A stretch of DNA of 58,341 nucleotides from contig CAYMVS010000005.1 of NCBI GenBank assembly GCA_964394205.1, positions 1-58,341 on the forward strand, written 5' to 3'. Made by a program: the position numbers and the translations under genes. The notes below the pieces were generated by a model that had not been told where the DNA came from, did not search any database, and saw only the letters and a program-made list of their open reading frames with translations. Below are positions 26,242 to 36,400 of this stretch, piece by piece; within the stretch, counting starts at the first letter, position 1, and each line of letters opens with the position of its first letter. Source of the DNA: HGM05190 sp964394205 (GTDB lineage: Bacteria > Bacteroidota > Bacteroidia > Bacteroidales > Muribaculaceae).

Positions 26242-27453
26242 TTAACGGCGGCGGCTGCGCACACTGCGGGTCGCTCCCGAGTTTCCACCGGTCGATTTTG
26301 GCGCTTTGGGTTTCTTGACCTTCGGCTTTTTGTTGGCCGGTTTCTTGGCGCGGACATCTTTTGAGCCGCGGGCTGTCCTGACCGGCTTGTCGACAACCGG
26401 TTTGTCGTCGGCCGGGGAAATCTCATCGTCATCGCCCGGAGCGGGCTCCTTACCCGCGGCGGCCTCGGCGGCGGCTATCTCGGCGGCCTCCCGTTTCTCG
26501 CGGGCCTCGGCAAGCTCGTCGAGCGACGGCACCCACAGGTTGTTTTCAAACGAGTCAAGCCGGCGCTGGATGCTGTCTTGTGCCCGCTTGAGATCCTCGG
26601 GGTCGGGGTATTGCTGCATGAGCGACTGGTTGCGCAGGTTACGCGTCTTGTAGATGTCGCCGTTGTAGAGCGCCAGCTGGAAGTAGTCGTCGTAGGTGCA
26701 TGTCGGCAGGTTGTTGTCGTCGCTGAGGAAGATCGACTGGGTGGTCAGATAGGGGCGCAGGTCGTCAAACTTGAGCCAGAACATGGGGTAGCGCACAGCC
26801 TCGCCGCCAAAGTCGCCCGAGCGGTGCAACACCGGGCAGATGGCCTCGATCTGTGACCGCATTTTGTTGGTGCGGCGGTCAAACTCCCAACGCTCAACGA
26901 TGTAGTAGGAGAGAACCTCATTGGCCGGCACGTCGCTGTCGTCGATGGCAAACTTAGGGTGCTTCTCGGTCGACCCTTTGGCGTCGGTGTAGAGTATGTG
27001 GAAACGGTCGAGCATGTCGCGCACCTTTATGCGGTATTGGTCGGTGAAAACCTCGCGTCCGTCAAGATACTCGTAGGCGGGAATCTGGTCGTTGGCGAGC
27101 AGCCGCATGATGATGCGGAACAGATTTTCCTGACCCTCGATAGGCTCGTCGGGGAAATACAGAGGCGCGTTGGCGTCTTTGGTCAGGTCGATGGAGCGGT
27201 ATAGCACACGCATCCACTCGAGATCTGCATCGCTTGTGGGGGTCGACTCAAATCGCGACTGCATCCTCTCGGTGACAGCCGTCGAGGGGTCGGTGCCACG
27301 ACCGCGGGTGCCGGGGGTGTCGCCTCGGCGGCGCACCACCGAGCCGGTCGACGTGTCTTGAGCGACGGCTCCGATGGCCGTGGCCACTATCAATGTCACG
27401 GCGGCTAAAGCTCGACTGATATGTTTCATTGCTGATATATTTGTCATTGTCAT
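26242..27453 (-). CDS. gldN: T9SS ring protein GldN/PorN
   Basis: A 403-residue exported protein of the GldN/PorN family, which binds GldK to form the periplasmic ring around the type IX secretion system. The GldN core (residues about 55-320) includes IEGQENLFRIIMRLL and the FWLKFDDLRPYL segment. The last 80 or so residues form a low-complexity tail: first Ala/Glu-rich, then Asp-rich, then strongly basic (KKP and RSRRR repeats). Start 27453 is one base after the gldM stop. ATG at 27447 or 27429 would also keep a signal peptide (MKHISRALAAVTLIV). The last gene of the porT-gldN operon. Confidence 0.93.
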   Translation of the reverse strand: MTMTNISAMKHISRALAAVTLIVATAIGAVAQDTSTGSVVRRRGDTPGTRGRGTDPSTAVTERMQSRFESTPTSDADLEWMRVLYRSIDLTKDANAPLYFPDEPIEGQENLFRIIMRLLANDQIPAYEYLDGREVFTDQYRIKVRDMLDRFHILYTDAKGSTEKHPKFAIDDSDVPANEVLSYYIVERWEFDRRTNKMRSQIEAICPVLHRSGDFGGEAVRYPMFWLKFDDLRPYLTTQSIFLSDDNNLPTCTYDDYFQLALYNGDIYKTRNLRNQSLMQQYPDPEDLKRAQDSIQRRLDSFENNLWVPSLDELAEAREKREAAEIAAAEAAAGKEPAPGDDDEISPADDKPVVDKPVRTARGSKDVRAKKPANKKPKVKKPKAPKSTGGNSGATRSVRSRRR

Positions 27454-27454
27454 T

Positions 27455-29020
27455 TTAGTTTACAATTACCTCAACAGGACTGAGGGTGCGCTCGATGCCG
27501 TCGGGGCCGATGGCACGGATGCGCGAGATGAAGAAGCGCTTGCCGCGCGAGAGGCGCTTGAACGAGTCTTTCTGACGTTGGGAGAACTGTGCCCCCTGTG
27601 ACACCTCGGGGATGGCGTTGCCCATCTGGTCAAAGAAGATGGTCTCAAAGCCGAGCACCTTGAAGTCGATGTTGAGCATGTCGTCGTCGATAGCCGCGTC
27701 GAGCCCCGAGGCTCCGAGCAGGCTGGTCTTGGCCAACGGCTTGCCTCCCTTGTAGCGGTCGGTGGTGTTGTTGGCACCCGGCACCTTGATGAAGGCCACG
27801 GGATCGGGGAGCTTCCTGACGCGGAATGTCGTGGTGTTGACCGTCTGCTGACGGCCGTCGATGGTTGCCGTGACTGTTATCACAGCCTCTTTGCCGACGG
27901 CTGCCGGTTTGGCAATCCAGGTGTCGCCGTTACGGGTCAGGGTGCCGTTGGTCATCGAGGCTGACACCTCGCTCATCGGCACGCCGGGAACCGAGATTGA
28001 GATGGGGTTGTTGATGCCGGCATAGAGCACGTTCATCATCGTGGCCGAGACTGTGGCCGAGGGCTCCATGACGACGTAAGATGACTTGAAGGGGTGTTGG
28101 GTCGACGTCCCGTCGCCGTGTTGCACCTCCAGATAGCCTGAATAGTCAAACGACCCGGTTCGCGAGGTGACCATCTCATACATGCCGTTGGGGTTGCCCA
28201 GTTTGGAGCCGTTGATGAAGATGTCGGGGCGCGCTGTGGTGTCGACGGCGGCAAGCACTATGCGTGCCGAGTATTTACCGCCGCGCATCACGATGCGGCT
28301 GTCGGGGATGACAAAGGCGTTGAGCTCGTTGACGCGCACGTCGCCGGCGTCGACATTGGCCAGCAGGTGGGCCAGGGCCTCACCCTCGGCATACCTGACG
28401 TCGTTCTGCAGCTTGGTGAGCAGGGTGACAGCCGCCACAACAGGCTGATTCTCAAACTTTGCCTCTTCCCACACCTGTGGTATCGAGATGCCGGGGCGCT
28501 TGAAGGGGGCCGTTGAGAGCGATGCCTTGATATTGTTGCGCTTGATGGTGTCGCCAATCAGGGCTGTGATATATTTTGAATAGTCGTCGATTGCCAGACG
28601 CAGCTTCTCGCCGCGCCGCGAGGCGGGATTGAGCATTACCACAGCCGCGCTCTCGAGGTCATCGCGACGCTGGATGTCGGCGGGGTTGCCGTCGGCACCG
28701 TCGGCCTCGATCACAATAGCCATCTTTAGCGAGTCGATGAGGCTGAACAGCTCATCGGAGTGACGGCGCACCTCGGTCGCCTTGTTGAACCAGGGTGTGC
28801 CCTTCTCGGGGTTCTGCATCGAGAAGGCCTGAAGGCTGTTGTAGATGGCATCGTTGCGCCGGCCGTAGTTTTCATTGGTGCGGGCAAGGCCGTCCTCAAC
28901 CTGCACAAAACCGTCGAGCACGTCGCTCGACACGTTGAGTGCAAGCATGGCCGTCAAGACGATATACATCAGGTTTATCATCTTTTGGCGCGGGGATAGC
29001 CTGGTATTTGATTGTGCCAT
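27455..29020 (-). CDS. gldM: T9SS motor protein GldM/PorM
   Basis: A 521-residue protein with one N-terminal transmembrane helix (about 14-31, with TAMLALNVSSDVLDGF) and a large periplasmic part of stacked Ig-like domains. GldM forms the periplasmic stalk of the proton-driven motor with GldL and transmits force to the translocon. Length and domain order fit F. johnsoniae GldM and P. gingivalis PorM. It is one base upstream of gldN and 32 bp after gldL. Confidence 0.95.
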   Translation of the reverse strand: MAQSNTRLSPRQKMINLMYIVLTAMLALNVSSDVLDGFVQVEDGLARTNENYGRRNDAIYNSLQAFSMQNPEKGTPWFNKATEVRRHSDELFSLIDSLKMAIVIEADGADGNPADIQRRDDLESAAVVMLNPASRRGEKLRLAIDDYSKYITALIGDTIKRNNIKASLSTAPFKRPGISIPQVWEEAKFENQPVVAAVTLLTKLQNDVRYAEGEALAHLLANVDAGDVRVNELNAFVIPDSRIVMRGGKYSARIVLAAVDTTARPDIFINGSKLGNPNGMYEMVTSRTGSFDYSGYLEVQHGDGTSTQHPFKSSYVVMEPSATVSATMMNVLYAGINNPISISVPGVPMSEVSASMTNGTLTRNGDTWIAKPAAVGKEAVITVTATIDGRQQTVNTTTFRVRKLPDPVAFIKVPGANNTTDRYKGGKPLAKTSLLGASGLDAAIDDDMLNIDFKVLGFETIFFDQMGNAIPEVSQGAQFSQRQKDSFKRLSRGKRFFISRIRAIGPDGIERTLSPVEVIVN

Positions 29021-29052
29021 TTATATGGTTGGTTTTCTTTGTTTGTGTTTTT

Positions 29053-30039
29053 TTACTGCTTTTCGGCCTCACCGGGGGCGACGCTCGGAGCCATGTCGGT
29101 CATCATCGGGCGATACATGTTGATGGTCATGGCGTGGATCATCTTTTCATAGACCTGATTGAGCTGCTGCATGTAGCGTGCCATCTTCTCGGTCTCCTCA
29201 CAGTAGTGGGCGCTCTGGGAGGCGCTTTTCTCATACATGTCGCGTATATCCTTGATGCCGCGGTTGACACGGTCGATCGAGTCGAGCTGTGAGGCGACGC
29301 TCTTGAGCTGAATCTCATAGATGGTGTTGAGGCCGCCGATGTTGCGGTTGAGGGCCTGCATCTGGTCGACATAGCCGGCCGACGACGACGAGATGTTCTC
29401 GGAATTGTCGGTGATGGCGCGGTAGCTGTCGAGGAGCACGGCCGACACCTGGTTGAGCGACTCGGTGGTTTGCTTGAGTTGCTGCATCTGCTCGGCGATG
29501 CCGGCCATCTGTGACAGATACTCCTGGGTGGCGTTGGTCAGCTCGGCCATGCGCGAGAGTTGCTCGGAGGCGGCCGACATGCGGGCGATGCTTTCGCTGA
29601 GCGAGTTGGTGTCTTCCTCGCTCAGGGCGATGCCGGGCAGACCGGCGGCCTGACGTGGGTCGGCCACGGCCACTATCCCCTCGGCGGGGGCGGCACCCCC
29701 CTCGATGTGTGAGCCGCCGCTGATGACGATACCGCCGCCACTGCCGCCCGAAAAGTCGGGGCGATCCTCGGGGTCTTTGGTGTGGAGCACCGGGAAGACA
29801 TCCTCCCAGCGGTATTCGCGCGGGGGACGGTCAAAAGCTGTCAGGATAAACATCAGAACCTCGGTGCCCATGCCCACACACAGCAGGGTGTTGCCGCCGG
29901 GCAGGTGCAGGATTTTAAACAGTGCACCCCAAATCACAATGGCAGCGCCAATACTGTAGCAGAAGTTGAAGAAGCGTTGGCCGCTCTCACCCGAGAGAAA
30001 ACGCTCGATGCTGTTTTTATATCGTTTGATCTTTCCCAT
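29053..30039 (-). CDS. gldL: T9SS motor protein GldL/PorL
   Basis: A 328-residue inner-membrane protein with two transmembrane helices in the first 75 residues (FFNFCYSIGAAIVIWGALFK and the TLLCVGMGTEVLMFILTA segment). The membrane part includes a Lys and Glu as expected for the proton path. A Gly/Pro-rich linker with an SGGSGGG run leads to a long coiled-coil cytoplasmic tail, rich in Glu, Gln and Met. It is longer than F. johnsoniae GldL, because of the linker and coil. Part of the porT-gldN operon. Confidence 0.93.
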   Translation of the reverse strand: MGKIKRYKNSIERFLSGESGQRFFNFCYSIGAAIVIWGALFKILHLPGGNTLLCVGMGTEVLMFILTAFDRPPREYRWEDVFPVLHTKDPEDRPDFSGGSGGGIVISGGSHIEGGAAPAEGIVAVADPRQAAGLPGIALSEEDTNSLSESIARMSAASEQLSRMAELTNATQEYLSQMAGIAEQMQQLKQTTESLNQVSAVLLDSYRAITDNSENISSSSAGYVDQMQALNRNIGGLNTIYEIQLKSVASQLDSIDRVNRGIKDIRDMYEKSASQSAHYCEETEKMARYMQQLNQVYEKMIHAMTINMYRPMMTDMAPSVAPGEAEKQ

Positions 30040-30069
30040 TTTTAGGTAGTGTGGAGATGACTGGTTAAA

Positions 30070-31509
30070 TTATTTCTTTGCTTTGTTGCCGCGGGCAAAC
30101 CCTATCTGGGAGCGCACACAGCGGAAACCGATATAGCTGCGCTGCTCGTTCTGGTACTCCCACATGCGTATATCGCTGCGTATATTGTGGGCGACATCTT
30201 TCCACGAGCCACCGCGCACAATCTTGCGCTTCATCTTGTAGGGGTCTTCAACGGCCGCGTCATAGCGATACTCGGGGTTGATGTCGGCAGTCTGCTTTGA
30301 CACACTCTCGGTGTAGGCTGTCGAGGTCCACTCGCTGACGTTACCGGCCATGTCATAAAGCCCGAAGTCGTTGGGGGCGTATGTGCCGACCTTTGACGTG
30401 ATCAGGTGGCCGTCTTGCACATAGTTGCCGTCCTGGGGCTTGAAATTGGCATAGAAACAGCCTTTGTCTTCGGTCAGAGGCAGGTCACCCTCCCAGGGAT
30501 ATTTGTTGTTGTCGTTGCCGGCACGGGCCGCATACTCCCACTCGGCCTCGGTCGGGAGGCGGTAGGGCTCGACATAGACTCCCTCCTTGCCAAGAGAGCG
30601 GCGCAGGAAATCGGTGCGCCAATTGGCAAAGGCGTTGGCCTGCTCCCAGCTGACACCCACCACGGGGTAGTCGTTGTAGCCGCCGTGGGAGAAATACAGG
30701 CGCACGTAGGGCTCGTTGTAGGCATTGTCAAAGTCGTTTATCCAGGCGGTGGTGTCGGGGTAGACGTTGACAATGTAGGTGTTGAGGAAGTCATAGTCGC
30801 CTGTGAGACCGCGGGTTATGGTCTCGCGTATTATCTCGCCCTCGTCGTTGATGTAGGCGGTGTCTTTAGAGATGACAGGGATGTTGGTCGGGGTCGGGCG
30901 GTCGGTGTTGTACTCGCGGCGGCGCGGGTCAAGGCGGTTGCGGCGGCGCGCGGCCTCGGTGTGGTTATACACCTCATAGCGATAGTTCATCTGGGTGGGG
31001 TCAAGCTCGCGGGCACCGGTGATGGGGTTGGTGCGGTACACGCTCTCGATGGCGCGTTGCTCGTCCTCGTTGGCGTTGCGCCAGGGTATAGGTTTGTTCC
31101 AGTTGAGGTAAGGCTTGACGGGGTTGCCCTCGCGGTCCTCTTCAATCTTGAAGGCCTCGTTGCCGCCGTATGCCGGGTCGGCGAGACGCTCACGGATAAT
31201 CGAGTCACGAACCCAAAAAACAAACTGCTTGTATTTGGAGTTGGTGATTTCGGTCTCATCCATCCAGAAGGCGTCGACCGACATACCACGGCTGTCGGCA
31301 CGCAGGTTCCACGCGCTGTCGGCCTCGGCCGGTCCGATCTTCATTGAACCGCGCGACACCAACACCATGCCGTAGGGGGTCGGCTCAGCCCAGGCTGAAC
31401 CACCCACGCCGGTCACCTCGCCTCCCGATGAGCCATGCTGGCCGGCGGCACAGCTCAACAGAAACAGTGCTGACACGAGACTTATAATATAAGAAGCTGT
31501 TTTTTTCAT
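30070..31509 (-). CDS. gldK: T9SS lipoprotein GldK/PorK
   Basis: A 479-residue lipoprotein (lipobox FLLSC, acylated C20) with a formylglycine-generating-enzyme (FGE-sulfatase) fold, as in GldK/PorK. The region PVVGVSWEQANAFANWRT and the LPTEAEWEYAARAG motif identify the fold, and IRSDIRMWEYQ...YIGFRCVRS ends it. GldK/PorK forms the outer-membrane-anchored ring with GldN. The copper-binding cysteines of true FGE are not evident, so it is structural, not catalytic. It lies 2 bp after the PorP gene. Confidence 0.94.
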   Translation of the reverse strand: MKKTASYIISLVSALFLLSCAAGQHGSSGGEVTGVGGSAWAEPTPYGMVLVSRGSMKIGPAEADSAWNLRADSRGMSVDAFWMDETEITNSKYKQFVFWVRDSIIRERLADPAYGGNEAFKIEEDREGNPVKPYLNWNKPIPWRNANEDEQRAIESVYRTNPITGARELDPTQMNYRYEVYNHTEAARRRNRLDPRRREYNTDRPTPTNIPVISKDTAYINDEGEIIRETITRGLTGDYDFLNTYIVNVYPDTTAWINDFDNAYNEPYVRLYFSHGGYNDYPVVGVSWEQANAFANWRTDFLRRSLGKEGVYVEPYRLPTEAEWEYAARAGNDNNKYPWEGDLPLTEDKGCFYANFKPQDGNYVQDGHLITSKVGTYAPNDFGLYDMAGNVSEWTSTAYTESVSKQTADINPEYRYDAAVEDPYKMKRKIVRGGSWKDVAHNIRSDIRMWEYQNEQRSYIGFRCVRSQIGFARGNKAKK

Positions 31510-31511
31510 AT

Positions 31512-32540
31512 TTACATTATGCGTATACTCTTGTGTTTATTCTTGTTCTTCTCGCCAAGGTTGAGCTTGAGGCTGTAGCCTGCAAATAACTCGTGGCTGC
31601 CCGATGAGGCCATCGACACCTTTGAGAGGGGATAGTCATAGCTGTAGCCAATGTAAAACCCTTTTATCTCGGCGCCCAGGATGATCGAGACGGCATCGTC
31701 ATAGCGGTAGCTAAGTCCACCGATGAGAAACTTGTTGTAGCGCAATCGCGCCGTCACCTCGGCGGTGGTGAATGTGAAGTCGCTCATGACCATCACTGAT
31801 GGCATCACTTCAAATAACGTATTTTTTATCGGGATATTGCCTCCACCCATGAAATATAATGATGGTTTGGCCTTGAATTTAAAGTTTTTTTGGGATTCGC
31901 CGGTGCCTGTGCCTGCATCAGTGCCCCCTCCCGAGCCGTCGCTCGAGAAGGTGACGGTCGGTGAATTGGCGTGCATCATTGAGACACCGGCCCAAAACCG
32001 GGGATGAACATAGTTGAGGCCTATGCCCAGATCAAAGGCCGTCCCGCTGACGTCGCTGGTGGGGATGGCCTCGTCGGTGCTCTCGTGATAGTCGTCATCG
32101 TCGGGTATATACACCTCCGAGCCTTTGAACTTGCGGTCAATGAAACCTACGGTGAAGGCGGCGGTCATCACTCCCTTGAGCAGCTTGAACTTGTAGCCGG
32201 CCTGGGCATTGGCATTGAGACTGTTGTAAAGACCTATCGACTCTTGCTGGAGCACCACGCCAACCCCCACGCGCTTTGAGCCAAGCTTGACCGGCATGTC
32301 GGCAAGGCCCACAAAGGTGGTCGGGGCGCCGTCGATGCCAACCCATTGCAGCCGCGAGCCGGCCCGCAGCCTCAGGTAGTCGGTGTTGCCAATCGCCGCC
32401 GGGTTGTAGTAGGACGGGACCTCAAAATATTGGGTGAACCGGGCATCGGTCTGCCCGAGGCCCGGCAATATGCCGGCCATGAGCGCCAGGGTAATGGTGA
32501 TCAGTCGATGTCGCAGGGTGGGGTGTATAAAAGATTTCAT
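31512..32540 (-). CDS. porP: PorP/SprF-family T9SS outer membrane protein
   Basis: A 342-residue protein with a signal peptide and a 14-strand-like barrel pattern. DARFTQYFEVPSYYNPAAIGN near the mature N-terminus and the GLSYRYDDAVSIILGAEIKGFYIGYSYDYPLS-type C-terminal repeats are typical of PorP/SprF. Members anchor specific cargo or associate with the PorKN ring; in P. gingivalis porP precedes porK as here. An acidic, Gly/Ser-rich insertion near residues 200-215 is unusual. It is 8 bp after porT and 2 bp before gldK. Confidence 0.92.
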   Translation of the reverse strand: MKSFIHPTLRHRLITITLALMAGILPGLGQTDARFTQYFEVPSYYNPAAIGNTDYLRLRAGSRLQWVGIDGAPTTFVGLADMPVKLGSKRVGVGVVLQQESIGLYNSLNANAQAGYKFKLLKGVMTAAFTVGFIDRKFKGSEVYIPDDDDYHESTDEAIPTSDVSGTAFDLGIGLNYVHPRFWAGVSMMHANSPTVTFSSDGSGGGTDAGTGTGESQKNFKFKAKPSLYFMGGGNIPIKNTLFEVMPSVMVMSDFTFTTAEVTARLRYNKFLIGGLSYRYDDAVSIILGAEIKGFYIGYSYDYPLSKVSMASSGSHELFAGYSLKLNLGEKNKNKHKSIRIM

Positions 32541-32548
32541 CGGGATGG

Positions 32549-33277
32549 TTACTCAAAGTAAAATGTCAGGACGACCATCTGGGAGGTGACTTTTTTCAGC
32601 GATTGGGTCATCTTGAGCATGTCGGGATTGTCCTCAAGATCGGGACGGTTGCGGTTGAGGATGTCGGTCAGGCCAAAACAGAATTTTATCTCGGGAATAA
32701 ACTTGAAGTAGGGCAGATAGAAGTCACACCCCATGCCGACGGTGAGATAAAAGTCGGTGGTATTGAACTTTAGGAAATCGCTGCGGCGTTTTGACACGTC
32801 AAAGGTCGGCATGACACCGCCGGTGACGTAGGGGCGGATGTTACGCAGCCTCATGGCTGAAAATTTCAGGTCGACAGGCGCTACGATCAGGGCCGACTTG
32901 ACGTTTTGGGATGCCGTGGCACCGTTGGCCTGGTCAAGCATCCTGATGTCGCGGTTGCCGAAGTACATGCCCGGCGACAGGCGTAGGTTGAAATATGTGC
33001 TCAGCCTCAGGTCAAACAGACCGTTCACACAAAAGCCCGGCGAGAACGAGGGCTGTTCCATAAACCATTTCTCGCCCGAGGGGGTGGTGAAACCGTTGTG
33101 GGTGAAGATGACGTCTTGAGTGTGGACACCAATTGAAAATCCCAGATGCCAACGGCGCAGGTCGGCGTAAGGGCGGTTGTAGAGCTTGTCGTTAAGGCGC
33201 GCCGCGCCGGCATCGAGTCCCGTCAGGGCCACGATGACCGCCACAATCGCCAGTGATATCGTTCGGACAGTTTTCAT
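32549..33277 (-). CDS. porT: PorT-family T9SS outer membrane protein
   Basis: A 242-residue protein with a signal peptide (cleavage near residue 24). The N-terminal mature part has the PorT-like sequence NRPYADLRRWHLGFSIGVHT, followed by an eight-stranded-barrel pattern ending in VVLTFYFE. PorT is needed for T9SS secretion in P. gingivalis (SprT in F. johnsoniae), but its exact part is not settled. In P. gingivalis porT lies apart from the porPKLMN cluster. Here it heads that cluster with an 8-bp gap, so one transcript could supply all six proteins. No clear promoter was found upstream (near-match at about 33300). Confidence 0.9.
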   Translation of the reverse strand: MKTVRTISLAIVAVIVALTGLDAGAARLNDKLYNRPYADLRRWHLGFSIGVHTQDVIFTHNGFTTPSGEKWFMEQPSFSPGFCVNGLFDLRLSTYFNLRLSPGMYFGNRDIRMLDQANGATASQNVKSALIVAPVDLKFSAMRLRNIRPYVTGGVMPTFDVSKRRSDFLKFNTTDFYLTVGMGCDFYLPYFKFIPEIKFCFGLTDILNRNRPDLEDNPDMLKMTQSLKKVTSQMVVLTFYFE

Positions 33278-33341
33278 CTAAAAGTTTTAACGTCAAACCA
33301 TCCCCACTTATTGCATCAACCCCCTCCAAAAAAATAAGAAG

Positions 33342-33375
33342 AAAAAAAGCAGCCACCCGTTTTGCGGATGGCTGC
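33342..33375 (-). terminator. Intrinsic terminator of the large exported-protein gene
   Basis: On the minus strand GCAGCCATCCG (33375-33365) pairs with CGGGTGGCTGC (33359-33349), with one G-T pair and a 5-base loop, followed by seven T residues (33348-33342). It lies 28 bp beyond the stop of the gene at 33404-37066 and isolates it from porT. Confidence 0.85.
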
Positions 33376-33403
33376 TCGATATGGCTTAGTTTAGTTTAGC
33401 GGT

Positions 33404-36400
33404 TTATTTAACCATTACTTTCTGGGCCGATGTGCCGTTGACGATGATGTATACTCCCGTGGTGAGCTTGTCATGGTCGACACGCACACCGGCGAGGTTA
33501 TACACTTGGGTGTCAGCAGCAATCTGGTCGACAGTGATTTGTTTGATAACGCTGAAAGCGAGTTCTACTGAGGCGGTATTACTCGGAAGCACCGCGCCGT
33601 AGTTGTAGAATGGCACGACAACATATTCAAAGTTGTATGCACCGTTGGCGGTATCTTGGTCGAAGGGATTGTGAGTGTAGGTCGTAGTTGTCACATTCTC
33701 CTGGTTGATTTGCTTGCCGTTGCAGAACACCAGATAGTGGTCAACAGCGAGGTCGTCGGGCTGCGTGGGCGATGCTTCGTAAGTGACATCGTCAATGAAC
33801 AGGGCGAGAGTGTCGTAGCTATTGTGGCGTATGGCGAAGTATTTTGCTCCGGCGGGGAGAGTGACTTTATATTCTGTCCAGACCTCGGGCACAACCCCGT
33901 CAATAAACGTTCCTTCAATATTTTCAACCTTAACAGTCATGCTCTCCCGCTTATTGTCGGTGGTTGAATAATAGACCTCAAATGTTTCAGGCCAGGCTAT
34001 CATGCAGCTCTTGGCCCAGAAGCTTATAGTCTGTGCATTGCCTGAAAGCTCGGGCGAGATGAGCCAATTGTCGTTTTCCTTGCTCTGGGCGCTCACAGCC
34101 ATCATAAAGCGTTGGCCACTGTGGGCCTCGGCATCGGCCTGATAATTGGAGGGCACTTGAGCAACAATATTGTCGAAAAGCTGGAAGGCCATGGGTGCTG
34201 TCTGATAGGGGTTGTAGGCTTCGCGGAACACGTTGTAGGTCTTGATTCCGTCGCCGTCGTAGATTGTCCAACCACCGGCTCCGTCAATAGACATCGGTGT
34301 GTACTCGGGGCTCTCGAAGTCGTCGGTGACAGTCTCGGCTTGGGCCTCGCCTATCACGGGGGCGCTCCACTCGAGTTTTACGGTGGTGCCGTCTACGGTG
34401 GCGCTAAGGTCGGTGACGGTAGCGTAGGGCAGACGCAGGACGCTCAGATTTTCTGTTTTGGTGTTGTCGTCGGGCGTAGCGTCGTTGTTGACTTTTACAT
34501 CGAGAGCAACATTTAGCGTCTCGGCATCAAGAGGCGAAACAGTGTATGAGAAGGTGTAGTCGGCAAAGGCGTTGGGAGAGACGGTCTCACTGTCGGTGAC
34601 ATATTCGGTGCCGTCAACACTCCATACAATCTTGGGAGTGGCGGCCTCGGTGCCGAGGTTTTCTACATGGGCTGTGAAAGTGGCTGTGTCGCCAACTTTG
34701 GCTGCTTTGGTGCCTGTGAATGTCACGATGTGCATGTCGTTGGCATCGAGGTTGCGAACACGGATGTTGTCGATAGGAATACTCCATGTGTGCTCGTCAT
34801 CGTTGTCACGGGCGGTGAAGCGGATTTCGAATATTGCGCCGCCCGCAGCCTTGTATTTGTCGAGCGATACCCGGGCGAGCGTCCAGTCGCTTGTCGGGTT
34901 GGCCTTGAGGTCGATGGTTTGGGCGAGTTGGAGGTCGGCGATATCAGTGCCGGTGAACACGTCGATAACGTTGCCCTGGCCTTGATACCAGAATTCAAGC
35001 ACCGGTTGGGTAGCTTTTGAGATATCAGCGCGCAGTGAGATCAGGCCATATTGCACGTCCTTTTCTATCGGCAGCCACAGGTGGAAACCTTTGTCGCCGT
35101 CTTGTGACGCAAGTGGCTTGGGAGCATCGGGGTCTTCGGGGTCGAAGAGTGATGCAAAATAGTCGTCGTCGATGGTGCCGTATTGCTGCTGTCCCGAGGG
35201 CAGGCTGAAGTCGCTGATCCACAGTCCGTCAAAGAACCCGTTTGCAAACGATTCGGTAAAGGGCAGAACCGCGGGTGTGCCGACAACTGCTACATTTGAT
35301 GTGCCATCTAACGAGTAATTGTTGCCATAGCCGGCTGTTACCTGGTAAGCGTAGTAATCTTGACCTTCGATTTCCGAGTAATAATCAAAAGTAATGGAAG
35401 TTTTGTCGGTGGTAGCGATTGCCGGGTCATAGTAGCTGCCAAAAGCATCAAAAATGTAATAAGTCACGGCCGCGGGGTCGACGTAACCGCCGTTTTCTCC
35501 TACTTCGCCAACGGCGTCCCACGAGAGAGTTGCGGTCATGAAGTCGTCGCTGACTGTAAGTTTTATGTTTTCAGGAGCCAGAGGTGTGTCAGGGCCGGCA
35601 AAAATGCTTTTGTACTCTATTTTCTCACCTGCAGCGTCGCCGTTGAAAGCTTGGGCTGTGAAACGATTGTTGATACCGGCATAGAGCTCGACATCCTGAG
35701 TGATCACGGCTCCGGGCTGTACGTTTTCAAAAGTGTATTTATCGACTTCCCATCGTGAGGTGAGGATAACTTTAGAAATCACCTCGAGGTCGTCGCCGTT
35801 GGTGTCTTTGGTAGGAGCGGTGTAGGTAAGGGTGGCTTTGAGTTCACCTTTTGGCGCAAGCTGGTAGGTGAGTGTGCCGCCGGCCGGGGGATATACGATC
35901 ACCGGAGGTGTGGCCGATCCTTCTTTGACGCCTATGTTGTTGAGTTTGAAGGCGCTTTTAAGATCTTTGGATGTGGTGTTGTGTATGCCGATATAGTAGT
36001 ATCCTTCTTTGTCGACTGTAAAGGGCTGTTCCTTTGTGGTCATGTCTTTGACGGTTTCGGTATACATTGGCACTATTGTTGTGGTCATGGCCTCGGCCGT
36101 GGGTGCTGAGCCCATTTTCACTTCATATTGGATACCGGTGCCTGAGAGATAGCCTACATCGTACCTAAGAATGTAGTTGCCGGCTGTCATGTGAACGGGC
36201 ACGGTTATAATCCAGTCATCGGCCTGGTTGATGTTTTCGGCATTGGGTACCATGCACGAGGCGTAGGCAACTTTGCCATACGACCATGTGCGCTCGTCTC
36301 CGTTGGCGTCAATGATGGTGTAGTTGGCGACGGTTTCAAGGTCGGGACTGCTTTTGCCCAGGTCGTGAACAAACGGCACTTCAATAGCGTGTTCGGGCGC

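Noticed and set aside
30406..31347. 313-codon frame opposite gldK
   Set aside because: Complete antisense overlap with a well-supported gene. Long antisense frames are common with this codon bias and GC content.
30070..31509. Sulfatase-activating (formylglycine-generating) enzyme
   Set aside because: The FGE fold is present, but the lipobox, gldLMN neighbours and lack of obvious catalytic cysteines identify it as GldK.
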